Shown here: positions 53,652 through 63,740 of the stretch, piece by piece | Layout: every line of letters starts with the position of its first letter | How positions within the stretch are numbered: position 1 is the stretch's first letter | Source of the DNA: Lumbricus rubellus | Lineage: Eukaryota; Annelida; Clitellata; Crassiclitellata; Lumbricidae | Assembly: GCA_945859605.1 (NCBI GenBank) | Contig: OX243822.1 | Span: forward strand, 20,038,399 to 20,102,398 | Length of the DNA: 64,000 nt | Reading direction: 5' to 3' | Position numbers and translations under genes: made by a program | The notes under the pieces: model-generated | What the model was told of the DNA's origin: nothing | The model's input: the letters and a program-made list of their open reading frames with translations, nothing else | Database searches by the model: none

Positions 53652-54415
53652 CCATCAATCAATCAATCAATCACATAAATTTATATAGCGCCTCTTCAAG
53701 ATCTCTACTCAGAGGCGCTCCCAACCCAGGCCTGGTCAAAAAGAAAGGTCTTGAGAAGACGGTAGAAAGAGCCAGCAGAGTCACGAGGAAGAGAACGAAG
53801 AGCCGTAGGAAGGCCATTCCAGATAGCTGGACCCACCACGGAATATGCTCTTCGCTGCATAGTAGCAGTACGACAAAAAGGGACAAGATAGTCACCGCGG
53901 GCAGCTGACCGCAGCGAACGGCGGCCCAGAGAAACGGAGACAGGAGTAAAAAGTGCACACAAATATGATGGAGCTTGAGCCAGGATGCAGCGCCAAGCAA
54001 CAGACGAAACTCTATAAGCAATGCGTTGCTGCAGTGGGAGCCAGTGGAGGTCGTCCCTCATGAAGGCAGAAACGTGATCGAACCGGGAGATGCCACCAAC
54101 CAAGCGTGCTGCAGATCGAAGGACCCTAACCAAAGAGTTCAGGCGGACCAGTGGGAGGCCGACATAGAGAGAAGAGCAGTAATCTAAGCGGCTGCAAACA
54201 AAGGCATAGACAAGAGTAGAAGAAGCAGTGAATGAGAGAGAGCGAGCGACAACGCGCAGCTGTCGAATTTGGTAATAGCAGGCACGTGACAGGGAAGATA
54301 TGTGCTTACAGAAGGAGAGTTCTTGGTCTAAGATGACTCCAAGGTCACGGACCGAGGAAGAGAAGGTTACAAGGGGAAACTCATTTGCGAGAGATGATGT
54401 AAAATTTGGTGACCT
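53652..54415 (-). mobile_element. 5'-truncated LINE, minus strand
   Basis: 3' end at about 53,652 with a (TGAT)n tail and the GAGCGCCTCTGAGTAGAGAT / CTTGAAGAGGCGCTATATAAAT module, whose ends pair as GCGCCTCT/AGAGGCGC. The 5' truncation is near 54,415. AAATTT occurs at both flanks, a possible short target duplication. It interrupts the dispersed monomer sequence. Confidence 0.85.
53705..54415 (-). CDS. LINE reverse transcriptase C-terminal region, open
   Basis: The minus-strand frame is open from the truncation point to a stop near 53,705, over 230 codons. It reads SSVRDLGVILDQELSF, ALVYAFVCSRLDYCSSLYV-like sequence, LHWLPLQQRIAYRV, GRRSLRSAARGDYLVP, GPAIWNGLPTALRS and ends QAWVGSASE. This is the post-palm region of an L2/CR1-type RT. 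The catalytic FADD/YADD box lies upstream of the truncation and is missing. No disabling change in what remains points to a fairly young copy. Only the part up to about 54,133 has a conventional start-like codon, which is meaningless for a truncated insertion. Confidence 0.85.
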   Translation of the reverse strand, partial: RSPNFTSSLANEFPLVTFSSSVRDLGVILDQELSFCKHISSLSRACYYQIRQLRVVARSLSFTASSTLVYAFVCSRLDYCSSLYVGLPLVRLNSLVRVLRSAARLVGGISRFDHVSAFMRDDLHWLPLQQRIAYRVSSVAWRCILAQAPSYLCALFTPVSVSLGRRSLRSAARGDYLVPFCRTATMQRRAYSVVGPAIWNGLPTALRSLPRDSAGSFYRLLKTFLFDQAWVGSASE

Positions 54416-54860
54416 TTCTAAGCTGTCATCTGAAATTGTTTTCTCATGATTTCATTGCTGAAAGACATGCTTTAAGACTTGCCCTACTCATTGTTTAATT
54501 TTTTAAATTCTAAAACTATAATGATATAGCATTTTAGGCTGTCTTTTACTCAATCATTTCAGTGTTGATTGTGAGTCTGTGACTTCAGAAGCGTCCCCCA
54601 ACTTGTTTAAATGTTTTCAGATTTCTTAAGCCATCATCTCAAACTAATTTCTCATAATTTAATTGAAAAATTGCATGATTTAAGACTTCAATAAATGTCT
54701 CCTCCCTTTGTTTAATTTTGTAATGTTTATACTTTATACTGCTATGTTAGCATTTTAAGCTGCCATCTTAACTAAAGTTTACGATGATATTTATTAAATA
54801 TTTCTGAAATATTGGAGATGGATTTAAGCACCTCCTTCCCCCGTCAGAAACTTTGGAGAG
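54416..54860. repeat. dispersed monomer family, block 4
   Basis: AAGCTGTCATCTGAAATTG, TTTCATTGCTGAAAGACATG, AGCATTTTAGGCTGTC and similar words, resuming the sequence interrupted by the LINE. Confidence 0.6.
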
Positions 54861-55682
54861 CAAGGCCGTAGCCAGGATTTGATTTCGGGGGGGTGTTTCT
54901 TTGGTGGAGAATTTCTGACGACTTTATTTCTGAAAACACCTTTTTTAGTCGTCAAAATGTCTGAAGACACCTTTGTTTAGTCGTCAAAATTTCTGAAGAC
55001 ACTTTTTTTAGTCGTCAAGATTTCTGAAGACACCTTTTTTAGTCGTCAAAATGTCTAAAGACACCTTTGCTTAGTCGTCAAAATTTCTAAAGACACTTTT
55101 TTTAGTCGTCAAATTTTCTGAAGACACCTTTTTTAGTTGTCAAAATTTCTGAAGACACATTTTTTCAGGTGTCAAAATTTCTGAAAACATCTTCTTTTTT
55201 AGGTGTAAAATATTCTGAAGACACCTTTTCTTGGTTGTCAAAATTTCTGAAGACATCTTGTTTTTAGTTGGCAAAATGTCTGAAGGCACCTATTTTTAGT
55301 TGTCAAAATTTCTGAAGACACCTTATTTTAGTCGTCAAAATTTCTGAAGACATCTTTTTTTAGGTGTAAAACATTTTGAAGACATCTTTTTTTTAGTTGT
55401 CAAAATTTCTGAAGACACCTTTTTTAATCGTCAAAATTTCAGAAGACCATCGCAAACTGCTTTCTTAGTATTTTTCGCTTAATTTCATGTTTTTTTTCAT
55501 TATTTGCTAGTGAATAATATTCTATTAATTTTTACATTTTCCATTTCGGATGGTGTTTTCATGGTTTTATTTCATCGTTTTTACATCATGTGCTAGGCCT
55601 GGTAAATGCATCATATTATTTGTTTCCATTTTCCATTTGGGGGGTGTCCAAACACCCAAAGCACCCCCTAACTACGGCCTTG
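54861..55682. mobile_element. hAT-type MITE with internal tandem repeats (822 bp)
   Basis: Ends CAAGGCCGTAGCCAGG and CCTAACTACGGCCTTG. The flanks TTGGAGAG (54853-54860) and TTGGAGGG (55683-55690) match at 7 of 8 positions, a target duplication. Most of the interior (about 54,915-55,445) is a tandem array of TTTCTGAAGACACCTTTTTT + AGTCGTCAAAA units of about 31-33 bp. Confidence 0.88.
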
Positions 55683-56100
55683 TTGGAGGGGACCGTCCCC
55701 GATGTTCCTCTGTGTCTACGCCCACGGTGTAGACATACATTACCACAGAAACAAAACTGTAAGAATTAATGAGTAATTGAGACACCTAACTAAATTAATC
55801 CTATGTGCATATATTATGATAATTTCTGGCACATTGGACTGCAAAAGACCTGGTATTTTGCATTTGAAAAGACAAAAACATTCAAACCAGACACGAAAAG
55901 GCCTTATAAAAGAATGTCAAGACTGAAGAGTCACTTAATACAACCAAATTCAGTATCCGTAATTCACACTTAGCAACACACTCACGTGCAATCTGTGCGA
56001 CGCCAACACTGTCGGGGTAAGATGCCAGATAAAAACGTTCTTGACTTAGCCTTAATGCTAAGAAACTATTTTTAATATGCCAATCTGTATTCAAACGGCT
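55683..56100. other. anonymous sequence in the composite element
   Basis: No coding or repeat feature supported. Confidence 0.4.
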
Positions 56101-56312
56101 ATTAGCAGCAGTCAGAGGCAAAAGTTGGAAGGGACCTCCCAAGCCTCGTCGAAAGTTTGGGGGGACCATCCCATTAATGGTCCCAAACCTCTCAAAAGTT
56201 GGGAGGGACGCGTCCCGTGGGTCCCATAGGGTGGTTGCGCCTATGATACATACATACATACACACATATAATTATAGTATACGTAATATTACGCATGGGT
56301 CCTATGCTATTC

Positions 56313-56315
<3 letters not shown>

Positions 56316-56367
<52 letters not shown>
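56316..56367. repeat. (TA)n microsatellite
   Basis: Pure TA run. The next mariner-type element inserted at one of its TA steps. Confidence 0.95.
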
Positions 56368-56370
<3 letters not shown>

Positions 56371-57190
56371 GGTGTCCCAATTGAAGTGAGCCCCTTTTTG
56401 TTTTGGCGATATGCTTGTCAATTCTAAATGAAACTATATAAAATTTTAGGGAACGTAAGAGGGATAAACGATCAATGTGTCCTGAAAATTTTATACAATT
56501 CTACGAACAGAGTCCGAAGTTATGCACATTCAAATTTGAGCAACGAAAATTTTAAGTTTCCAACATGTAAAAGATAGGAAATTATTGTTTGCAACAATTG
56601 CTGTTCTTCAAAGCTGAAGTTCAAAATGTCCTCAATTTTTTTTATCAAATGCATGCTCTAAGGCGCTTTCGCCATTTATTGATTGCATTGTCAACAATTT
56701 CTTGGTCAAAACGATTCGATTCTTCCACAATTCGCTGTTTGAAGTGGTCAACGTCACGTATGCGAGTTTGATAAGGCTACGATGGACCAGTTTCTGTTAA
56801 GAAATTCCTTTAAAAACCTTTTTGCATGTAATGTTTTCTTCTCTTGAAATTTTTATTAAACTCAAATCATCTTTGCTGAAAATCATTTTTATTATTGTCC
56901 CCTAACGTGGAAATGACGGAAATATGACGTCATATTTATTAATTTAGAAAATAAGGTGTGCAGTTGCAAACAACAATTTCCTATCTTTTACATGTTGGAA
57001 ACTTAAAATTTTCTTTGTCCAAATTTGAATGTGCATAACTTCGGACTCTGTTATTAGAATTGGATAAAATTTTCCGGAAACATTTAGAATTTATCCCTCT
57101 TTCACGCTGTAAAATGTTATAAAGTTTCATTTAGAATTAACAGATATATCGCCAAAACAAAAAGGGGCTCACTTCAATTGGGACACCGTG
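56368..57190 (-). mobile_element. second mariner-type family, long-TIR deletion derivative (823 bp)
   Basis: CACGGTGTCCCAATTGAAGT at the left mirrors ACTTCAATTGGGACACCGTG at the right, flanked by TA on both sides. The inverted arms extend over about 220 bp with some divergence (ACATGTAAAAGATAGGAAAT and its mirror mark the inner part). The short centre has a transposase C-terminal remnant on the minus strand. Organisation matches the other mariner family here but sequences differ. Confidence 0.92.
56647..56765 (-). pseudogene. mariner-type transposase C-terminal remnant
   Basis: The minus-strand translation reads RIRDVDHFKQRIVEE, then NAINKWRKRLRACI. This is the usual end of Tc1/mariner-type transposases (an 'I-d-Lk-RI' stretch then 'W-Rl-aCi'). 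Only about 40 residues are left. Confidence 0.7.
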
Positions 57191-57199
57191 TATATATAA

Positions 57200-57605
57200 A
57201 ACCAACAACGTCCCTGTGCCGGTCCTAAGCCCGGACAAAGGAGGAAGGTTTGCCAGATGGGTGGAGATACACTGGCAGAAAAAGACCAAGACCAAGAAAT
57301 CCGCAAAAACCACGACACAAGTGACATAGCAACCCAGATGCTTCAAGGTGTCATGATGTGGAGCATGCATGCATGCACTGGCCGGTCAGGACAGAACGGT
57401 GGAGAGAGTCGAAGGAGAGAGCATACGTGGGTCACATACGGGCATTGACCCAGGTTGTCCTTCGTACCTCTCTCACAATATTCTTTTCAATCGGACAAGG
57501 TGGTCTTGCGGCTCCAAGATGTTAATGGTATGGAGCGGACCTGCTGACCGGACCGGTTGAAGCTGGGAAGCATGATACGAGACAGACTCAGACAGAGAGG
57601 ATAAC
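57200..57605 (+). mobile_element. LINE 3'-end relic
   Basis: GTGCCGGTCCTAAGCCCGGA + CAAAGGAGGAAGG (module shared with 14.9 and 58.8 kb) is followed by GAACGGTGGAGAGAGTCGAA and a GATGATGATGAT end, the arrangement typical of some LINE 3' tails. There is no RT core. Confidence 0.5.
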
Positions 57606-58242
57606 GATGATGATGATTAGATGCACGCCTGTATATATGTGATGCACTGCAGGCTTGTACAGCGTGTCTATTGGCGAGTTGTGGTGCAACATTGTGCTGT
57701 ATCGTGCGATTCCTATAATGACTGCACCCAAGTGTATCGTAAAAAGTCGGCGTGTTTGTGTTGCCGTGCGTTCGTGTTTCTCCAGCTACATGTATACAAT
57801 GTAGGCCGACCGGTCTATCTATGACTTCGGATGCATCGCGCCAACATACACGAGCTACATAAATGTACTATATACAATACTATAGTATGTGCGTCACATA
57901 TATACATGCGCGCATGTCTATCTGTAGTCTATGTATATTCGTATACAGGATGTTGCATGCTGGTCACGGTAAAAGGCGGCAGAGGACGCTCGCTGCTCTC
58001 ACAAGTGTTTCCTCATCATCCATACTTCGACATGTCTTCTCTCATCCTCCATTCAGTCGCTCTCTGCATGCATGTTTATATTGCGCCAGAATCAGTGCAT
58101 CAACCAAGAGTTGTCCGCAAACGAAGAACTAATTTTCTGGCCTCACTCGACGCTAAACGATAATTCCCAAGTCATTATACAATGATTGTTTGGACAGAGT
58201 TTCATGCACTCGATTTCCGACAGCTGTGCTTCATGCTGCAGT
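57606..58242. other. anonymous sequence before the gap
   Basis: Two overlapping ORFs (57831-58163; 57863-58132) without recognisable motifs. Confidence 0.4.
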
Positions 58243-58442
58243 NNNNNNNNNNNNNNNNNNNNNNNNNNNNNNNNNNNNNNNNNNNNNNNNNNNNNNNNNN
58301 NNNNNNNNNNNNNNNNNNNNNNNNNNNNNNNNNNNNNNNNNNNNNNNNNNNNNNNNNNNNNNNNNNNNNNNNNNNNNNNNNNNNNNNNNNNNNNNNNNNN
58401 NNNNNNNNNNNNNNNNNNNNNNNNNNNNNNNNNNNNNNNNNN
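58243..58442. other. assembly gap (200 N)
   Basis: Exactly 200 Ns, a round number that suggests a placeholder and not a measured size. ORFs drawn through it are meaningless. Confidence 0.98.
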
Positions 58443-58594
58443 TTCTTCTCCTCCTCCTCCTCCTCTTCATCCCTCTCTTCCTCCTCCCTCTATTCCTTTC
58501 TCCCTCTCTTCTTCCTCCTCCTCCTCCTTCTCCTCCTCCTCCTCCTCTTCACCCTCCTCCTTCACTTTCTCCTTCTCCTTCTCCTCCTCCTCCT
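58443..58594. repeat. (CTC/CTT)n polypyrimidine tract
   Basis: Continues from the gap, which probably failed to assemble because of this repeat. The same CTCCTCCTCC resumes at 60,118 after the inserted hAT. Confidence 0.93.
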
Positions 58595-58814
58595 CAGTGG
58601 CGTAACAGCCTGGCCGGGGGCCCGTGGACAATCTAAGCATTGGGGCCCTTACTCGTTAGCGAGACTAAAGAGTACCTATAGGATTAAGAAGATAGCTATT
58701 TAAAACTGGGTAAAACAGGAAGAGTGAGTTATAGGCCTATTTATAAGGTGGGTTTGCGAAATTGTGTTAGGGCCTATTATTAGTTTCGGCTATTAGAACT
58801 TTAGAAAGATGATC

Positions 58815-58875
58815 AGTGTCGCCCTCCTCCTTTATCCAGGTTTGGGACTGGCACTGGCAGAATGCGACCAATGGC
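58815..58875 (-). repeat. LINE 3'-end module, fragment
   Basis: Minus strand GTGCCAGTCCCAAACCTGGA + TAAAGGAGGAGGG, as at 14.9 kb. Confidence 0.5.
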
Positions 58876-59153
58876 GGAGTTAACTAATAGGGCGTGACAA
58901 GGCAAATGCGAAATAGCTTGATGATGGACAGTGCATGTCTGATGCTGGACTGGCGTGTTGGGAGGCGGGGGGAGCAAAATTATGATGACTCATTGGTTGT
59001 GCGTGCGCTATGCGTGGGAGAGACGGAGACTCTGTTGAACTTTGGAACTTTCAGTCTGCATACTGACTCCTAAGAGTAAGACATTTCCTGAATGGGATAG
59101 TGAGCTCAGAGTGGGTCAAGTCGCGTAAATCTTCTATGGCAAATCTGTTGATG

Positions 59154-59310
<157 letters not shown>

Positions 59311-59344
59311 TCTCCCTCTTTCTCTATACTCCTCCGGCCCATCC

Positions 59345-59560
59345 CCAATTCCATACAATAAGTAGACGTAGCAGCAATATTTGGGGAGACACAGTTGAAT
59401 GGAGAGTGGCTAGACGACATCACCGGATGGGGGCAGAGCATCGCTCCAAGAGCTGAGCCACATCGCAATGGAGAGCGAACGATGGAAGGGCCTAGTGAAG
59501 ATGGCATCAGACACCTACGGGCGTTGAGCCTACGGTTACTGATGATGATGATGAGTTGAA
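59345..59560 (+). mobile_element. LINE 3'-end relic
   Basis: Plus-strand words GAACGATGGAAGGGCCTAGT and GACACCTACGGGCGTTGAGC, then TGATGATGATGATGAG, resemble a LINE C-terminus (RERWKGLVKMASDTYGR-like) and its tail. Frames are broken. Confidence 0.5.
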
Positions 59561-60125
59561 CCTAAACATACCCGGTTCAATTAATGATGTGCGCTGTTAA
59601 TTGGGGTTGAGATAAGAACTAAACTGGGTCATAATTATGCCAAGCCCATTGCGCGTTCTGGCAACCCACCATGGGGGGACAGGTCTGGTCTTAGGGGCGC
59701 TGACATACAACCAGGAGGAGCGCGGAGGGTGGTTTGTCCCAAGCCTGATGGCCTGATCCACTATAGCCTACTGCTTGCTGACCTCCCGTCTGCAGCACCA
59801 CGCCTCAGACACAAAATCAGGTCCGGTGTCAGATAATTTATGCGACTGTGTGTGCTCCAGTGTTGTTACTGCTAATTTCAAATCAACAGCAGTGCTGCTG
59901 AAGTGCAGCAGAGATGTGGTATAAAGAAAACTAAATGCTGCAGAGAATAAATATAATAATATTATAGCCTACAATTCATCAAGACAACTATCATGTTTAC
60001 AATTATTTTCCCGGTAAAGTACGCATAAATTATTTTTGGTTGAGCAGCTCGGGGCCATTGGGACCTCGGGGGCCCGTGGCTTTTGTCCACCTTCGTTACA
60101 TGGTTGTTACGCCACTGCTCCTCCT

Positions 60126-61600
60126 CCTCCTAAGTCCATGTAACACACCGACTGAACTGAGTGAACTGTCTGTCGTCGGTACATAATCTAATTACATGTA
60201 TAATTGTATAGTCATTATTATGCCTGTACTCGTTCTGGTTAGTTAAATAAATAGAAGTAAGTAAGTAATTTAGATTCCACGTGATGGTTCCGTCTTTGTG
60301 TAAAAGTAGACCGCAATATTATATATTTTTTTGTTTATTTCTTAAACATATCATTGGAAAACAGTCTAATTCAATTAAATAAGGGCAGTAATAATAGTGG
60401 CCAACTATCAGAGTGAATCGACTTGGGGTAAATTAATTATCTTTTATCAGGAATATAGGGTTACTCGTCGATCTTAAGAGGTCTTAAGATTATGTCCACC
60501 ATAAGACTGTCTGTCAATTATTGGTCTATGCCTACATGTACATGTATATTGAAATTCGTCCATCACATGAATGCAATTTCAACCAGGCTAACAGCTAATT
60601 CGCTTAAATTTGGCTCAAATCTACCACTTACCGAATATGTGCCTGTCGATTTAAACAAGTTACATCTACTCGAGCAGTGTCTGCTAATTCACTGTCTGAT
60701 GGTCAAAGGCTCAAATCATTGCAGTGAAATTATTTGACGGTTAAAAATTGCGTCAATGTTCTGCAGTTGACTTATAATAATTTTTGTCGTTGTTGAAAGG
60801 ATCTGTGTCTACTTTGCTTGCGTGATGATCATGTGTACGATAGGCCTATCTGTCATCATGACCGTCATCGTTCTCAACTTTCACCATCGTTCGCCTGATA
60901 TGTACGTCATGCTTACGTGGGTAAGTTACCCTTCCCTTCCCTACCTCTATGCATAGGCATATATACCCTCACATTGTATTGTGTTCTATTTGACCACGTA
61001 TACAGCGTATGAAGCGTTTCTATTGATCAGTAAGAGCCTTTCAGAAGCACTTCCAGTGCGAGCGACTCCATAATTATGGAAGTATTTGAGGAGAGACAAA
61101 GATGAGAGAGAAAGGTGGAATGAACTTGTGGAGTAAAGCTCCTACTATTCAGAGATACATAAATTATATGTAGGCAATGTCGATGGAGTTAACTCGGGAG
61201 GGGCAGTCGAGTAGCCTATACCAACCACTGAAGGAAGTGGTTACGTACACCCTAGTTGATAAGTTCTCCCTACGCTGCATAGTCAGTCATAAGCTCATAT
61301 CTGTTTTGCTATTTCTTCTAATCTACAGCTGAGGCAAGGCGTTCAAGCAACACTTGTGTAGATCCCTACATGTATGTATGAGCAGCAGACGTGTATTTCA
61401 TGGTTCAGTATTATACAATTAACAGTTATATAGAAGAGAGATACGTAGAGTAAGTTTTCCCCACCATAAACAGTTCGTTCGTCTGCTTCTTCTCCTCTTC
61501 TCTCTCTCAGACTCTCTGGTATCTATGACAACCGGATCTGAACTGATTGATGCAACGCTCAGAGGCCAGAATATCCTGCGGCTGCTCCGATGAGTCATTC
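60126..61600. other. anonymous sequence, 1.5 kb
   Basis: Has a short (AAGT)n run after AAATAAATAG near 60,245-60,270, possibly another LINE tail. The 81-codon ORF at 60492-60737 is not recognised. Confidence 0.4.
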
Positions 61601-61970
61601 CCAGGCGGAGTGGGCCTTGTAGTGCTGCTAGTTAGGGTTCACTAATTTCTATAATTACTATAAGTTAATTATTATAAGTTAATATTATTATTATAAGCTA
61701 ATTAATATAATTACTAATTAATATGCCCCAGCGCCGCTACCGATGACGCATTACCGATGACGCCTTTCCGGGCGGGTCTTGTACCGCTGCTAATTAGGGT
61801 TAACTAATTTCTATTACTGACATAATTACCTAATTACCCAATTAATATAATGACTAATTAATATACTAATTAATACAATGACCTAATTAATATAATTCCC
61901 TAATTACCCTAATTAAGATGACCTAATTAAGATGACCTAATTAAGATGACCTAATTAAGATGACCGAATT
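61575..61970. repeat. duplicated module and TAATTA-rich array
   Basis: CGATGA-GTCATTCCCAGGCGG...GTGCTGCTAGTTAGGGTT is repeated as CGATGACGCCTTTCCGGGCG...CCGCTGCTAATTAGGGTT about 155 bp later. Then follow TTAATTA-rich sequence and four copies of the 14-bp unit TAATTAAGATGACC (about 61,910-61,966). Confidence 0.75.
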
Positions 61971-62240
61971 ACCTTTACCTTGACCTTTGCCCTTGACCTT
62001 GATGACGTCACTGGTCACGTGGTTGGGGTTTAAAACGCCATATTTCCCCTACTCTCCACTGTCAAAACAAAATCGACCAACACAAGCTGTTCAAATCCGT
62101 TGAGCCTTCATTCGAGTGTGGGGATGGGTTAGTGACCTAAACTCCAAGTCATTACAATTTTTCAACCGACTTTCTGGATGTAGAGGCTGACTAGAGATGA
62201 TTAAGGAAAGATCGAGGTGAAAGAGGGCGAGGATTGACCA
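61971..62240. other. anonymous sequence
   Basis: TTGACCTTTGCCCTTGACCTT words, then no feature. Confidence 0.4.
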
Positions 62241-62580
62241 TGATTATGACGACGACGACGACGACGACGATGCTGATGATGATGACGACAAGGATGATGA
62301 ATGATCGATGATGAATTATGGTGGTGATGATGGTGGTGATTATAATGATGATGTCGACGACGGCGACGATGTTGATGATGATGACGACGATGATTAAAAT
62401 GAATATGGTGATGGTGGTGGTGGTTATGATGATGATGATGACGACGATGTTGATAGTGATGACGATGAGGGTGATTATGATGATGACAACGACGACGACA
62501 ATGATGATGAATATGATGAATATGAATATGAAGATAATGATGATGATGATAATGACGATGATGACGGCGACGAACATACC
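62241..62580. repeat. (GAT/GAC)n trinucleotide array, about 340 bp
   Basis: Interrupted GAT, GAC and GGT triplets. Met/Thr and Ile/Val-rich ORFs on opposite strands are artefacts. Confidence 0.93.
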
Positions 62581-63740
62581 CAGTAGGCCTACACCACCGC
62601 GCCCAGCAAATATTAAGCCTACCAGCCTACCAGGTATGTTAGAGGACGAGGATATGACAAATGACTAAGCTGGGGGGGATGATGAGGTTTGATGAGTATT
62701 AGGATGGGAGAGGATGACGATAAGAGTGGATTGAAGAATAGTGGAAATAACAAGAGATGGAGAGAAGATGCAAAGGATGAGAATAGGGAAATGTGTGAAA
62801 AGAATGGAATAGAGATCGAGGATGAGCAGAGGAAGATTATAGCTACAGAAAAAGATGAACTGGAGGATAAGTGCAGTTGAGAGGCTGGGATGAAAAGATA
62901 CATGTAGGGCCTAGATGGAAGGATAGCGATAGGAAAGTAAACAGGAGAGAAGAAAAGAGAATGACTGATTATAAGTGACGTGGTTATGGCAGATCAGAGA
63001 AGACAGCATGGAAGGAAGTACAGAGGGAAAAGCAGTAGGCTAAAGAAGACAACAAAGATCTTAAGCATGCAGCGAAGAAAACAATGAAAAAAGCAGTGAA
63101 GAAAGTATAGCTATAGGCCTATAAAGGAAATCACAGAAAAAGTACAGTAAAGGAAGGCCAGAGCAAATAATTTTGCTGAAGTGAGTTGAGGATAGAGTAG
63201 GCCTACGTACAATCAGTGGTTAAACCATTTACCGCCGACGTTGCGAAACGCAACGTACCGCTTAAAAATTATTGTGAAAAAATTAACCAGAGAAACCTGC
63301 ACACATCCATTTTTCTTACTTAGCCTAATGGGTGTTTACTAAGTCTGCTGTTACCAAATATAATGTTATTTATTGTCATCATATATTTTTTGAATTTGTC
63401 AAAATTTTGTCTTTTTGGCGCCTAATGGTTTTTAACTTTTGTTCAATAATGTTTTCCGCAGAACGAGTTAATTAGCCTAATATTTCCGAGAAGCGAAGCT
63501 GTCCGATTGGAATACTAATGTGAATAATTAACGTCAGTTGTTTATTAAATGTAGGCCTATAGGCCTATATCTCATTGTATGCTGAAACCGTATTCTGCGA
63601 AATTTTAATGTTGCGTTTTCGTAATATCGGCGGAATGCGCTAGCGAATTATGGTAGGCCTACGTACAATGCATGTAGTAGGCCTAACTCATATAAACTTA
63701 TAATTAGGCCTATGAACTTTCGATTGCTTACAAAAAACTA
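62581..63740. other. anonymous sequence, purine-rich to about 63.1 kb
   Basis: GAGGATGA-type purine-rich plus strand at 62,640-63,080, then AT-rich sequence with five or more TAGGCCTA palindromes. No gene. Confidence 0.4.

Larger units (their letters stand above)
48241..56245. mobile_element. large composite hAT-like element (8.0 kb)
   Basis: Ends CATAGGCGCAACCAC (left) and GTGGTTGCGCCTATG (right) are perfect 15-bp inverted repeats. ATACATAC stands on both sides (48233-48240; 56246-56253), a valid 8-bp duplication although within a CATA microsatellite. The CAAAAGTTGG(A/G)(A/G)GGGAC motif recurs inside the left end and two or three times inside the right end. The interior holds several other elements, so the original was far shorter. 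It may alternatively be two solo ends brought together. Confidence 0.75.

Noticed and set aside
62318..62668. Met/Thr-rich ORF
   Set aside because: GAT/GAC triplet repeat artefact.
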